Shown in pieces: positions 55,565 through 64,000 of a stretch of 64,000 nucleotides of DNA. The stretch spans positions 1-64,000 of the forward strand of contig NZ_FQYM01000017.1 of NCBI RefSeq assembly GCF_900141705.1, in the 5' to 3' direction. Position 1 is the stretch's first letter. Each line of letters opens with the position of its first letter. The notes beneath the pieces are model-generated. The model was not told the origin of the DNA and did not search any database. It saw only the letters and a list, made by a program, of their open reading frames with translations. The DNA comes from Fibrobacter sp. UWP2. Its GTDB lineage: Bacteria > Fibrobacterota > Fibrobacteria > Fibrobacterales > Fibrobacteraceae. The translations under genes were made by a program, and so were the position numbers.

Positions 55565-56740
55565 TTACCTTTTGGGATTGCGGTCGTCGTACTCGCCCAG
55601 CGACTTGTAACCGTCATTCAACAAGGCGTCGTAGAGCTCGTTACGCATGGCGTGAGCCGCCATCCAGCGGAAAGCCACCACCGAGTAGCACTGCACCGCG
55701 TCGCAGCCCATCTTAATGAGGTCGTACACCTTGTAGCCGTGGTCAATGCCACCGCAAGCGATAACGCTCATGGAGGGGTAATGCTCACGGATATACTTGA
55801 CGTTCCACACCATGTTCTCGTAAAGCGGGCGGCCCGACATGCCGCCGCAGTCGCCGTCGGCACGGAGCGGCGTCAAGTCCTCGTACTTGGCCTCCATCGG
55901 GAGTTCGCTCATTTTGGCGGTAGGGTAAGTATTCCCAATCACCACGCCATTCACGCCGGTACGCACCAGCATTTCCATAATGGCGATAAGGTGACGTTCC
56001 GAGAGGTCGGGACTCAACTTGGCGTACACCGCCTTGCGGAGACCGAGCGTGTTGCGGAAGTTCATGATTTCGGTAAAAATGCGTTCCGAAAAGCTCATGT
56101 CGAGGTCCACGCGGGATTCGCCCGTATTGGGGCAGCTCACGTTGATTTCGATGTAATCGCCCGCCTTGTAGGCGATGCTAAAGCTCTCGATAATATCCTT
56201 AAGCTTTTCTTCGGGATCGGTCAGGCCCGGGGTTTCGGCGACCGAGATGCCCACGCATAAGCCCGCCTTGTGGGCGCGCACCAGTTGCGCATCCACGCGT
56301 TTTGCAATAATCTCGACGCCCTCGTTGTTGAGTCCCATGCTGTTGTGGATGGCGCGGTCGTTCTCCAAAAAGCCAATGCGCGGCCTGTACGTGTTGCCTT
56401 CACGATGGTGACGGGTGGCCGTACCTACCGTAATGCCGCCAAAGCCCACGTTCGCGAAGTCGCTAATGCGGTTCGCCGTCTTGTTGGCTCCGGCCGCCAA
56501 AATAATGGGGCAGCCAAAGTAAAGCGAATTGCTGTGGTCCGAAAAGGTGATGACCCGCTTGAGCGGCTTGCTCAAATCGGGACGCCCGCCCATAAAGGGA
56601 ATCAACGGGGCGAACCTCGCCACGTGCTTAAAGGAATCGTGGCGGAACTCGGGGGAATTGTGGAAAATTTTACGGATGAGCGCCAGAACCCTGTCGCTAA
56701 AACGCAAGTAATACTCGTGATTGATGCAATCGAAACCCAT
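55565..56740 (-). CDS. pyrD: Dihydroorotate dehydrogenase, quinone-type
   Basis: This 391-residue FMN enzyme oxidises dihydroorotate in pyrimidine synthesis. Conserved blocks are GCPIILAAGANKTANRISDFANVGFGGITVGTATRHHREGN, NSMGLNNEGVE, YIEINVSCPNTG, AKLSPDLSERH and a phosphate-binding ACGGIDHGYKVYDLIKMGCDAVQCYS. It has a membrane-associating N-terminal helix region and lacks the electron-transfer partner PyrK, so class 2 is likely; menaquinone from the futalosine pathway (mqnE nearby) would be the acceptor. The ATG at 56740 is preceded by an AT-rich promoter region shared with the M20 peptidase gene. Confidence 0.88.
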   Translation of the reverse strand: MGFDCINHEYYLRFSDRVLALIRKIFHNSPEFRHDSFKHVARFAPLIPFMGGRPDLSKPLKRVITFSDHSNSLYFGCPIILAAGANKTANRISDFANVGFGGITVGTATRHHREGNTYRPRIGFLENDRAIHNSMGLNNEGVEIIAKRVDAQLVRAHKAGLCVGISVAETPGLTDPEEKLKDIIESFSIAYKAGDYIEINVSCPNTGESRVDLDMSFSERIFTEIMNFRNTLGLRKAVYAKLSPDLSERHLIAIMEMLVRTGVNGVVIGNTYPTAKMSELPMEAKYEDLTPLRADGDCGGMSGRPLYENMVWNVKYIREHYPSMSVIACGGIDHGYKVYDLIKMGCDAVQCYSVVAFRWMAAHAMRNELYDALLNDGYKSLGEYDDRNPKR

Positions 56741-56773
56741 ATTTCTTAAATTATAAAAATAAGAGGTAACAAA

Positions 56774-58156
56774 ATGAATTTTGACATAGAAAATAGAATA
56801 CATGAGCGCCTTCCCAAGTACATTGAGGCCTTGAAACAGCTCGTTCGCATTCCATCCATCAGTTTTGACAATTTTGACCAGAAATTCGTGCTCCAGAGCG
56901 CCGAAGCCGTAAAGCAGATGTTCTCTGACGCCGGGTTCACGAATATCCAGTTTTTGATGCCGCCCAGCGGCCGCCCCACCGTGTACGCCGAGAGCCTCAC
57001 GAGCCCCGACAAGCCGACGGTTTTGCTGTACGCCCACCACGATGTGCAGCCCACCATGCGCGAAAACCTGTGGGAAACCAAGCCCTTTGAACCGGTGGTC
57101 AAAGGTGACCGCCTTTACGGCCGCGGTACCGCCGACGACAAGGCGGGCATCATCACACACATCGCCGCCACCGAGCAAGTGCGCAATCTGCTGGGCAAAG
57201 ACGGCCCAAACCTCAAGTTCATTATCGAGGGCGAAGAGGAATCCGGAAGCGCCGGCTTCGAGAACATTTTGAGCCAGCACGCAGAACTTTTAAAATGCGA
57301 CGCCGTAATTGTGGCCGACCTCGGAAACTTCGCCAAGGGAGTCCCCTCCATCACCACAACGCTGCGCGGCATGACCGCCGTCGCCGTGACGCTCAAGGCC
57401 ACCAAGGCCCCGCTCCATTCGGGCAGCTGGTCTGGACCCATCCCCGACCCGGGCCAGGCGCTTTGCCGCATAATTGCCTCCCTCACCAATGCCGACGGGA
57501 GCATCGCCATACCGCACTTTGAAGACGGGCTCATACCGCCGACGCCGGCGGAACTGGAATCGTACCGGAGTCTCGGCTACACTGAGACGACCCTCCGCAA
57601 GGAGGGCGGTGTTTTGGACTGCGTCCAACTGAACGTGCCCGAAAAAGAGATTTTGGAATCGCTTTGGCGCAGGCCTTCCATCGTGGTCACCGCGATGGAA
57701 GTGGGCAACCGCACCAATGCGGGCAACGTCTTGCAAGACAGCGCCTACGCACGCATTGGTATCAGGCTCGCCCCCGGCATGGATGCCGACGCCTGCGCCC
57801 AGATGCTGGTTGAATTTATGCAAGCCCGCGTACCGAACGGGCTCGAGGCGAGCTTTGCTGTAGAAGACGGCGCAAACCCCTTCACCACCGATACCACGCA
57901 CCCCTTCTTTACCAAGATGGCGAGTTCCATGGCCAAGGCCTACCACGCCGAGACCAAGTTTATTGGCTGCGGGGCGAGCATACCGGGGGCGGAACTTTTT
58001 CGCAAGACCTTCGGCGACATTCCCATCCTTTTGGTGGGCATCGAAGACCCCGAATGCGCCGCACACGGCGAGAACGAGAGTCTCTACCTACCCGATTTCG
58101 AGCACGGTATCGTGGCAGAAACCCTCTTTTTTGCCGAACTGACGAACAAAAAGTGA
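56774..58156 (+). CDS. M20-family metallopeptidase (dipeptidase-like)
   Basis: This 460-residue dizinc peptidase has YAHHDVQPT (metal ligand His and adjacent Asp), GRGTADDKAG (bridging Asp), EGEEESGS (catalytic Glu and ligand Glu) and a lid domain (about 190-310). The final zinc His lies in the ECAAHGENESLY segment. It resembles the CNDP/PepV-type branch that hydrolyses dipeptides. It has RBS AGAGGT and diverges from pyrD over 33 bp. Confidence 0.9.
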   Translation: MNFDIENRIHERLPKYIEALKQLVRIPSISFDNFDQKFVLQSAEAVKQMFSDAGFTNIQFLMPPSGRPTVYAESLTSPDKPTVLLYAHHDVQPTMRENLWETKPFEPVVKGDRLYGRGTADDKAGIITHIAATEQVRNLLGKDGPNLKFIIEGEEESGSAGFENILSQHAELLKCDAVIVADLGNFAKGVPSITTTLRGMTAVAVTLKATKAPLHSGSWSGPIPDPGQALCRIIASLTNADGSIAIPHFEDGLIPPTPAELESYRSLGYTETTLRKEGGVLDCVQLNVPEKEILESLWRRPSIVVTAMEVGNRTNAGNVLQDSAYARIGIRLAPGMDADACAQMLVEFMQARVPNGLEASFAVEDGANPFTTDTTHPFFTKMASSMAKAYHAETKFIGCGASIPGAELFRKTFGDIPILLVGIEDPECAAHGENESLYLPDFEHGIVAETLFFAELTNKK

Positions 58157-58177
58157 TTTAAAACACACTCTTGCCAG

Positions 58178-58198
58178 TTTGTCCCACATTCGGACAAA
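58178..58198. promoter_or_regulatory. Inverted repeat upstream of cobB
   Basis: TTTGTCC and GGACAAA are perfect inverted arms with a 7-base spacer, 34 bp before the cobB ATG. It could be an operator for a dimeric regulator or part of a terminator for the M20 gene, although no T-run follows. Confidence 0.35.
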
Positions 58199-58231
58199 AT
58201 TATGCTACATTATCTTGTATAAAGGTGCTTT

Positions 58232-58921
58232 ATGGGTATAAAACTGGTTGTACTGACGGGCGCAGGAATTAGCGCAGAATCCGGACTCCGCACCTTCCGC
58301 GGCAACGACGGGATGTGGGAACACGAAAACATCGAGGACGTATGCACTCCCCGCGCTCTTCGCCGTGACCCCAAGCGCGTCATGGATTTCTATAATTTTT
58401 TGCGCAAAGGTCTGCCAAACCACCAGCCAAACGCCGCCCATATTGCACTCGCCGAACTCGAGAAGCGCCTGGGTGACGACTTTTTGCTCGTGACGCAGAA
58501 TGTTGACAACCTGCACGAACGCGCCGGAAGCAAGCGAGTGCTCCATATGCACGGCGACCTCATGAAGCTCCGCTGCATGGATAACAGCGATCACGAATTC
58601 ATGTTCGATGGCGAAGAGACCCTCGAAACCAAGTGCCCGTTCTGCGGAGCAAAAACGCGCCCCGACATCGTGTTCTTCGAAGAAGTGCCGTTCTACATGG
58701 ACGAAATCCAGGCGGCGCTCCGTGAATGCAAGGAATTCGTGTACATCGGGACCAGTAGCGTGGTCTACCCCGCCGCAGGCTTCAAGAGTTTCGCCAAAAG
58801 TTTTGGCGCGCACGTCACCTGCCTCAACCTCGAAGTCCCCGACAACGACCCGTATACCGACGTGAGCATCCAAGGCAAGGCCACCGAAATCGTGCCCAAG
58901 TGGTGCGAAAGCTTTAAATAA
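58232..58921 (+). CDS. cobB: NAD-dependent deacylase (sirtuin, CobB)
   Basis: This 229-residue sirtuin removes acyl groups from lysines using NAD. Motifs are LTGAGISAESGLRTFRG, TQNVDNLHERAGS, MHGDL and a zinc site with a single Cys then CPFC, as in E. coli CobB. The segment FYNFLRKGL is where class III sirtuins have Tyr-xx-Arg to accept succinyl groups. Here Arg is at +4 rather than +3, so desuccinylase activity is uncertain. RBS AAAGGTG is well placed. Confidence 0.9.
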   Translation: MGIKLVVLTGAGISAESGLRTFRGNDGMWEHENIEDVCTPRALRRDPKRVMDFYNFLRKGLPNHQPNAAHIALAELEKRLGDDFLLVTQNVDNLHERAGSKRVLHMHGDLMKLRCMDNSDHEFMFDGEETLETKCPFCGAKTRPDIVFFEEVPFYMDEIQAALRECKEFVYIGTSSVVYPAAGFKSFAKSFGAHVTCLNLEVPDNDPYTDVSIQGKATEIVPKWCESFK

Positions 58922-58938
58922 AAGCTATTTTTGCAGGC

Positions 58939-59979
58939 ATGTCGCGCCTTACCGAATCCGAAGCCCTCGATCTTTTTTACAACGCACCACTCGCCGAACT
59001 TTGCGAGCGGGCCAACGCCGAAAAAGAGCGCCGTCACGGGAAATCGGTTTTCTGGGTGAACAACCGCCAGATCAACTACACGAATGTATGCGTACTGCAC
59101 TGCAAATTCTGCGCCTTCTCAAAAATCAAGAAGGATAGCCCCACCGCATACGACTGGGATTACGACACCATCCGGAACAAGGCCGCAGAGGCTATTGCCG
59201 GAGGCGCGCGGGAACTGCACATCGTAGGCGGGCTCCACCCCGACCATCCCTTCGATTACTACATCGAGATGTTGCGCAAGCTGCGCGTGGAATTCCCGAA
59301 GGCGAACCTGAAGGCGTTTACCGCTGTGGAAATTTGCCACTTCGCGAAAATCTCGGGCCAGACGCCCCTGCAGATCATGACCACGCTCAAGGAAGCGGGC
59401 CTGGACGCCCTCCCCGGCGGAGGCGCGGAAATACTCGTGCAGAGCGTGCGCGACCAGATTTGCCCCGGCAAGGAGACCGGCGAGGAATGGCTCGACGTGC
59501 ACCGCGCCGCACACAAGATTGGCATCCCGACAAATGCCACCATGCTGTTCGGGCACATCGAGAAACCCGAGGACCGCATCGCCCACATGCGCATGCTCCG
59601 CGGCTTGCAAGACGAAGCACCCGGATTCTTCGCGTTCATCCCGCTCGTGTACCACCCGGAGCACAACGCGCTACACAAGATCGTCCCGAACATCACGAGC
59701 GAAGAAGACATACTGCGCACTGTCGCCGTCGCGCGCCTATTCCTGGACAACTTCCCGCATATCAAGGCCTACTGGATACAGATGGGCATCGAGACCGCGA
59801 TGAAGGCGCTGCATTCGGGTGCGAGCGACCTGGACGGGACAATCGTCGAGGAGAAGATTACCCACGCCGCGGGTGCGACAGTGCCCGTAGGCATGAGCCC
59901 CGAGCGCATGAAATCGCTTATTTTAGGCGAAGGGTTAGAACCCGTCGAGCGAGACGCATTATATGAACGATTTTCTTAA
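58939..59979 (+). CDS. mqnE: Aminodeoxyfutalosine synthase MqnE
   Basis: This 346-residue radical-SAM enzyme joins chorismate-derived enolpyruvyl benzoate to SAM in the futalosine route to menaquinone. The iron-sulfur motif is CVLHCKFC. The sequence has VGGLHPDHPFDYY, PGGGAEI and IPTNATMLFGHIE, typical of MqnE rather than MqnC. It lies 17 bp after cobB and is probably in the same transcript. The remaining mqn genes are not in the window. Confidence 0.92.
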   Translation: MSRLTESEALDLFYNAPLAELCERANAEKERRHGKSVFWVNNRQINYTNVCVLHCKFCAFSKIKKDSPTAYDWDYDTIRNKAAEAIAGGARELHIVGGLHPDHPFDYYIEMLRKLRVEFPKANLKAFTAVEICHFAKISGQTPLQIMTTLKEAGLDALPGGGAEILVQSVRDQICPGKETGEEWLDVHRAAHKIGIPTNATMLFGHIEKPEDRIAHMRMLRGLQDEAPGFFAFIPLVYHPEHNALHKIVPNITSEEDILRTVAVARLFLDNFPHIKAYWIQMGIETAMKALHSGASDLDGTIVEEKITHAAGATVPVGMSPERMKSLILGEGLEPVERDALYERFS

Positions 59980-60043
59980 CGAAAAACGTTCCCGCCACCA
60001 AAAGTTTTTCACTTATACAAGGCTTTTTTTATAGATTAAGAAC

Positions 60044-61627
60044 ATGAAAATGTTCTCCAAAGTTTTTGCTTTTTTAGCCGTGTACGCGGCCTTTGTCTTT
60101 GCCGATTCCACGACGCTTGCCGAACCGGCAACAGCCCCTGCAACCGCCGACGTCTCAGCCGCCCCTGCTGCGGATTCGGCCGACAAAAAACACCAAGCCG
60201 TTTGGATTAAGCTCGAGGGCGACGTGGAGCCCTCCATGTTCGATTTTTGCGCCCGCGCCATCGGCGAGGCCCTCGAAAAAAAGCCCGACTACATCGTCTT
60301 TGAAATCAACACCTTCGGTGGCCGCCTCGACGCCGCATTCGATATCGTCGACACCATCATGGCGGTCAAGGGCGCCGAGACCATCGCCCTCGTGAAGAAG
60401 AAGGCCATCAGCGCAGGTAGCCTTATCGCCCTCGCCTGCAAAAAACTCTACATGCTCGAGGCCACGACCATCGGCGACTGCGCGCCCATTGTACAGGGCG
60501 GCGACGGCACCCCGCAAATCGTCGGCGAAAAGATTCAATCTCCCCTCCGCGCTAAGTTCAGGAATTTGGCCCAGAAGAACGGCTACCCCGAACTGCTGAG
60601 TTCATCGTTCGTGACGCCCGAACTCGAAATCCTCGAGCTCACCGCCAAGCTTGACAAGGGCAAAAAGACGGAACGCGACACCGTCCTTATCATCGAGGGC
60701 GAGAAGTACACCGTTTTGGACAGCGCCGCCAAGGCCTTCTGGGGCACACCCAAGATCTTGGTGAAGGAAGGCGAACTCCTGACCATGACCGACAAGGAAG
60801 CACAGGAACTCGGATTCTCGAAGGGAACGTTCAAGGACCGTAGCGAATTCGAAACCGCGCTCGCCATCGAAAGCCGTAGCGAAGTCGAGACGACCCTCGG
60901 CGAAGACATCGCGTCGGCCATCGCCGCCATCGCGGGAATCCTTTTGATTCTCGGGTTCGGCGCGCTCTACATCGAATTCAAGACGCCCGGATTCGGCCTC
61001 TTCGGCATCATCGGCATCATCCTCATTGGCATCGTGTTCCTCGGGCAGTTCGCACCGCAGCTCGACGGCTACATCCCGGCCATCCTGCTCGTCGCGGGCG
61101 TGGTGCTGTTCCTGGTTGAAATCTTCGTGATGCCCGGAACGTTCCTCTTTGGCGTAGGCGGCATCGCGTGCATGATCTTGGCTCTCGCGCTCTCGTTCTC
61201 GCCCTCGGAAATTCCCGAATACATTCCCGAATCCGTAGAGACGACCTTTGACGCGACTCCCTGGCTATTCGGGCTGCTCTACATGCTATGCTGTGCGGCC
61301 ATCGCGCTCGTATTCCCGATTGCGGCGAGCAAGTACCTGATTCCGCTTTTGCCCGAAGGCTGGACGCCCATGCTCAAGACGGATCTCGAGAATGCTGCCT
61401 CGCCCACCGAATCCGTGCAAGAAATCCATGTCGGCGACGTGGGTGTCGCGAAGACGTTCCTGCGCCCCGTAGGCCAGGCGAGCTTCACCATGAGCGACGG
61501 CTCTACCAAGCTATTCGACGTTCAGACGCACGGCGAGATTATCGAAGCGGGCTCCCCCGTGAAGGTGGAAGCCGTACAGGAAGGCCACATCTGGGTGACG
61601 GTTGCTAAAACTGAAATGGAAGGCTAG
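60044..61627 (+). CDS. nfeD: NfeD long-form membrane serine protease
   Basis: This 527-residue protein has a signal peptide (FAFLAVYAAFVFA), an Ala/Pro linker, and then a ClpP-class serine protease domain (about 48-210; nucleophile likely Ser123 in KKAISAGSLIAL). About four membrane helices follow (about 285-440) and a C-terminal OB-fold NfeD domain (VGDVGVAKTFLRPVGQASF). Long-form NfeD proteins usually sit beside flotillin-like SPFH genes and clip membrane partners. Here a FISUMP gene lies directly downstream on the other strand, with a likely flotillin beyond it. Confidence 0.9.
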   Translation: MKMFSKVFAFLAVYAAFVFADSTTLAEPATAPATADVSAAPAADSADKKHQAVWIKLEGDVEPSMFDFCARAIGEALEKKPDYIVFEINTFGGRLDAAFDIVDTIMAVKGAETIALVKKKAISAGSLIALACKKLYMLEATTIGDCAPIVQGGDGTPQIVGEKIQSPLRAKFRNLAQKNGYPELLSSSFVTPELEILELTAKLDKGKKTERDTVLIIEGEKYTVLDSAAKAFWGTPKILVKEGELLTMTDKEAQELGFSKGTFKDRSEFETALAIESRSEVETTLGEDIASAIAAIAGILLILGFGALYIEFKTPGFGLFGIIGIILIGIVFLGQFAPQLDGYIPAILLVAGVVLFLVEIFVMPGTFLFGVGGIACMILALALSFSPSEIPEYIPESVETTFDATPWLFGLLYMLCCAAIALVFPIAASKYLIPLLPEGWTPMLKTDLENAASPTESVQEIHVGDVGVAKTFLRPVGQASFTMSDGSTKLFDVQTHGEIIEAGSPVKVEAVQEGHIWVTVAKTEMEG

Positions 61628-61629
61628 CG

Positions 61630-63834
61630 TCAATCCTTCACGCAGCGGACTGACGCCCCGTATTTTTTCTGGGTTTTCGAAAAACGGACAAATTTGTAAA
61701 TAGTGAATTCAGCAACCATCGCCGCGTCTTTCTCCGATTCATTTGACAGCCAAATTTGGGCATTATTGCGGGCAGTTCGAACCGATTCAAAGAACCACTC
61801 TTTGGTATAATCTTGACGCCAATCTGCAATATTCGAAGGCAAAACCGTAAAATCATAATAATCATATCCACCACCGCGGGACACCCAATCCCGGGAAGAT
61901 TTCAATAAAGGCCCACAATTATTTTGACCATCCTCAACACAGTTCAGTTCCGAGAACAATGCGTTCCATTCGGTCGTATCCGGCAAATGCCAACCTTCCG
62001 GACAGACTCCACGAATAGTCCCCTTCGGGTTGCATAATTCACTAAAGCCGCATCCCTTGCCTCCGTCACTAAAGATTCCCGCCGAATCCATCGCTGCAGG
62101 CCACGTGTAATAGCGGCCATAAGAAGAATCGCAGTTTCCCAAGCTATCGGTGAGGCAAACAGAACCATATATCGATACGGAATCTCCCACCTGGTAGTCG
62201 TAATTCAAGTTTTCCGCCATCCAGGTCTTGTCGCCAATTTTTACGGTCTTGTAAACTTGCCCATCACGAGCATCCGTCATCGACCCTTCCTCCACCTCGG
62301 AAGGCAAGATTCCCGGAATATACCTGCTCGGATCATCAATATGAGTGTACCCCTTTATGCAACGAATGTACAACTTATCTGCTGCGCCCTGATAAACGGC
62401 ATCGCTATAGAAACTAAAATACCTTCCGTTTAGATGAGAGCCGACGCTCCAAAAACCAACATGAGTATGATTGTTACTGCCGCTCAAATCGGGAGAAGAC
62501 CTCGCAGAAAAACCATACTCATCGGAACCATTGCCGTCGTAAAACCACCCCGTTAGCGATTTTAATTTTTTGCCAGCAACATCTGCACCCCCTACGGCAT
62601 CAAGCAAGGTATCCCAATCACTGTCACCCGGCAAGCGCCAACCTTCAGGACAAATTCCACGGACCTGTTCGTTTGGCTTACACACTAACCCATTACAGCC
62701 CAAACCGTCATCACTAAAGACTCCAGCTGAATCCATCGCGGCGCCAAACGGGTACAAGCGCCCATACAAATCACAAGTTTTAAAGCCGTCAGGAAAAGCA
62801 TCATCGTTGCCGTAATAGATGGGACATACACCTTCTTCCTTAAGAAGCGAATCTACCGCATAGATATAATTCAGGTTCTCCGCCATCCATGTTTGATTAC
62901 CGATCTTCACGGTCTTGTAAACCTGACCGTCACGTTCATCGGTCATTTCTCCATACTCGACTTTCGGATTGAAAAAATCTTTCTTGTCTGCTTTATCCCA
63001 TAAAGCGAGATTTTCGGTATTCAGCAAAGATTTCTCGTAAGGACCACTCCCGTCCTTCAGGCATCGCACGGGAACACCCCTAGTAACTTCATTGAAATAG
63101 CCCATAAACCAACCCATAACAGAGGTTTCGTTATTGTAATAATAAGCTCCAGCTCGATAATTAAACGCTATGCAACTCCGTTCACCCGTATTTTCGTTAT
63201 CATAGTAATCAGAAGTCAAAAAGAAGACCTGGGAACAATTCTGTTTACTCATCGGCATCGCCGAGAAACCAAAAGCATCCACCCCTTGTTTTCCATCAGC
63301 CCAACCGAACCTTGATTTCAGCATCGCAGCATCAACTTTGTCATCTTTACCAACTGATCTGAGGAGTACATTCCACTCAGCAACACTAGGGAGATGCCAA
63401 CCTTCTGGACACGAACCTGACATTGTATACCACCTTCCATAAATTTTGCAGTTACTTTCCAGGCTATCTGGGCACATGGAACGATCAGCAGCATAATTCA
63501 AGTTTTCCGCCATCCAAGTTTGATTGCCGATCTGCACAGTCTTGTAAACTTGGCCGTCGCGTTCATCGGTCATTTCACCATAGTCAATATCAGGATTCAG
63601 GAACTGCGACTTGGAGGTTACCTCGGGACATTTTACTTCAGCGAACATAGACGAATCAGACGGATCTTTTGAACCATCTTTGTCCTTATCCGAGTCGTTC
63701 TCTTTCTGTGGAGCATCATTCGCTGCAACGCTGCTTGAGCCTTCGTCTTCGAGACAGGCGTTCAGGCATAAACAGGCAAAAGCCATGAAAGCACAAAATG
63801 CAACTATTCTGAAAAAAAGTCTATACATGACCAT
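61630..63834 (-). CDS. Surface lipoprotein with three tandem FISUMP domains
   Basis: This 734-residue protein has a lipoprotein signal ending CLNACLEDEGSSS. Three FISUMP copies follow. Each opens with a block like YGEMTDERDGQVYKTVQIGNQTWMAENLNY (about residues 85-115, 296-325, 515-545). Each goes on through a CPEGWHLP(S)..EW segment and ends in a VRC(L/V/I)K motif. The three opening blocks are also near-identical in DNA (62196-62295, 62865-62955, 63490-63592), suggesting recent duplication or gene conversion. The start may be ATG 63834 or ATG 63828; RBS GGGAGG suits either. It converges with nfeD with a 2-bp gap. Confidence 0.9.
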   Translation of the reverse strand: MVMYRLFFRIVAFCAFMAFACLCLNACLEDEGSSSVAANDAPQKENDSDKDKDGSKDPSDSSMFAEVKCPEVTSKSQFLNPDIDYGEMTDERDGQVYKTVQIGNQTWMAENLNYAADRSMCPDSLESNCKIYGRWYTMSGSCPEGWHLPSVAEWNVLLRSVGKDDKVDAAMLKSRFGWADGKQGVDAFGFSAMPMSKQNCSQVFFLTSDYYDNENTGERSCIAFNYRAGAYYYNNETSVMGWFMGYFNEVTRGVPVRCLKDGSGPYEKSLLNTENLALWDKADKKDFFNPKVEYGEMTDERDGQVYKTVKIGNQTWMAENLNYIYAVDSLLKEEGVCPIYYGNDDAFPDGFKTCDLYGRLYPFGAAMDSAGVFSDDGLGCNGLVCKPNEQVRGICPEGWRLPGDSDWDTLLDAVGGADVAGKKLKSLTGWFYDGNGSDEYGFSARSSPDLSGSNNHTHVGFWSVGSHLNGRYFSFYSDAVYQGAADKLYIRCIKGYTHIDDPSRYIPGILPSEVEEGSMTDARDGQVYKTVKIGDKTWMAENLNYDYQVGDSVSIYGSVCLTDSLGNCDSSYGRYYTWPAAMDSAGIFSDGGKGCGFSELCNPKGTIRGVCPEGWHLPDTTEWNALFSELNCVEDGQNNCGPLLKSSRDWVSRGGGYDYYDFTVLPSNIADWRQDYTKEWFFESVRTARNNAQIWLSNESEKDAAMVAEFTIYKFVRFSKTQKKYGASVRCVKD

Positions 63835-63932
63835 GTTCCTCCCTTGTCCAAATATTCTTATATCAAATATAAATCTTTTCTTTACTCAAATTATGTATAT
63901 TACGAAAAGAAAACAAAAAACGGAGATAAACA

Positions 63933-64000
63933 ATGGAAAACCTTCTCATCGTTGGAATTGTCATCGCGGCGATTGCCGTCATCATCCTGCTCGCCTTCAT
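63933..64000 (+). CDS. Start of a membrane protein, probably flotillin-like (cut by window end)
   Basis: Only 22 codons are visible: MENLLIVGIVIAAIAVIILLAF, a single hydrophobic helix, with RBS GGAGAT upstream. SPFH/flotillin-like FloA proteins begin with such an anchor and usually pair with nfeD, which lies just upstream on the same strand. The identification rests on context and is tentative. Confidence 0.4.
   Translation, partial: MENLLIVGIVIAAIAVIILLAF

Overview
The window looks like a chromosomal segment of a Fibrobacter species (Fibrobacterota). The strongest signs are two surface lipoproteins carrying the Fibrobacter succinogenes major paralogous (FISUMP) domain, one with three tandem copies. 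Supporting signs are serine-rich spacers after the lipoprotein cysteine, a secreted GH43 enzyme with a C-terminal region resembling a sorting domain, futalosine-pathway menaquinone synthesis (mqnE), and recurrent TATATT-type -10 boxes placed so close to start codons that the mRNAs are probably leaderless. No phage, insertion sequence, CRISPR or complete restriction system is visible.

Layout. 1-2 kb: a truncated or damaged outer-membrane protein, a small lipoprotein, an orphan HsdR-N nuclease-like domain, and a promoter-to-terminator unit that looks like a structured small RNA. 2-7.4 kb: a PLP aminotransferase followed by potABCD (polyamine uptake). 7.4-13.7 kb: housekeeping genes (xth, an MBL hydrolase, trmB, recN, a pgsA-like gene) and an initiator tRNA. 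13.9-23.1 kb: a large FGE-type surface lipoprotein, rplU-rpmA, a GH2 enzyme, gapA, a 754-bp gene-free region full of hairpins, and a FISUMP lipoprotein. 23.2-33.8 kb: a 1288-residue TPR/DUF3857/transglutaminase lipoprotein, a phosphoesterase, an SpmA-SpmB fusion, and on the minus strand an operon of outer-membrane protein, Na/Ca exchanger, MBOAT acyltransferase and SGNH/AlgX-like protein. 33.9-43.2 kb: pepA, two lipoproteins, a long (eukaryote-like) guaA, a metal-handling locus (CDF exporter, permease with HMA domain, ArsR-type zinc sensor with a visible operator), and proA. 43.3-45.3 kb: a GH43 arabinanase-like enzyme. 45.4-53.2 kb: a plus-strand run hisI, lipoprotein, tilS, ftsH, folP, cdaA, and an FGE protein with a long periodic helix. 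53.3-64 kb: envelope proteins, a PDZ-TlpA fusion, pyrD, an M20 peptidase, cobB, mqnE, nfeD, a triple-FISUMP lipoprotein, and the first codons of what is probably a flotillin-like gene.

The most unusual observations are these. (i) tilS carries at least three in-frame insertions of repeat-like DNA, two of which match an intergenic palindrome family found elsewhere in the window. (ii) The HMA-tailed metal permease has an internal Shine-Dalgarno and ATG that could make the HMA metallochaperone separately. (iii) There is a candidate ~168-nt structured RNA at 1.7 kb with a consensus promoter and terminator. (iv) A hairpin array at 21.3-21.9 kb contains an interleaved (pseudoknot-type) stem pair. 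(v) Putative surface lipoproteins share acidic residues just after the acylated cysteine, a possible surface-export signal. All functions are read from sequence by eye; no database search was run.
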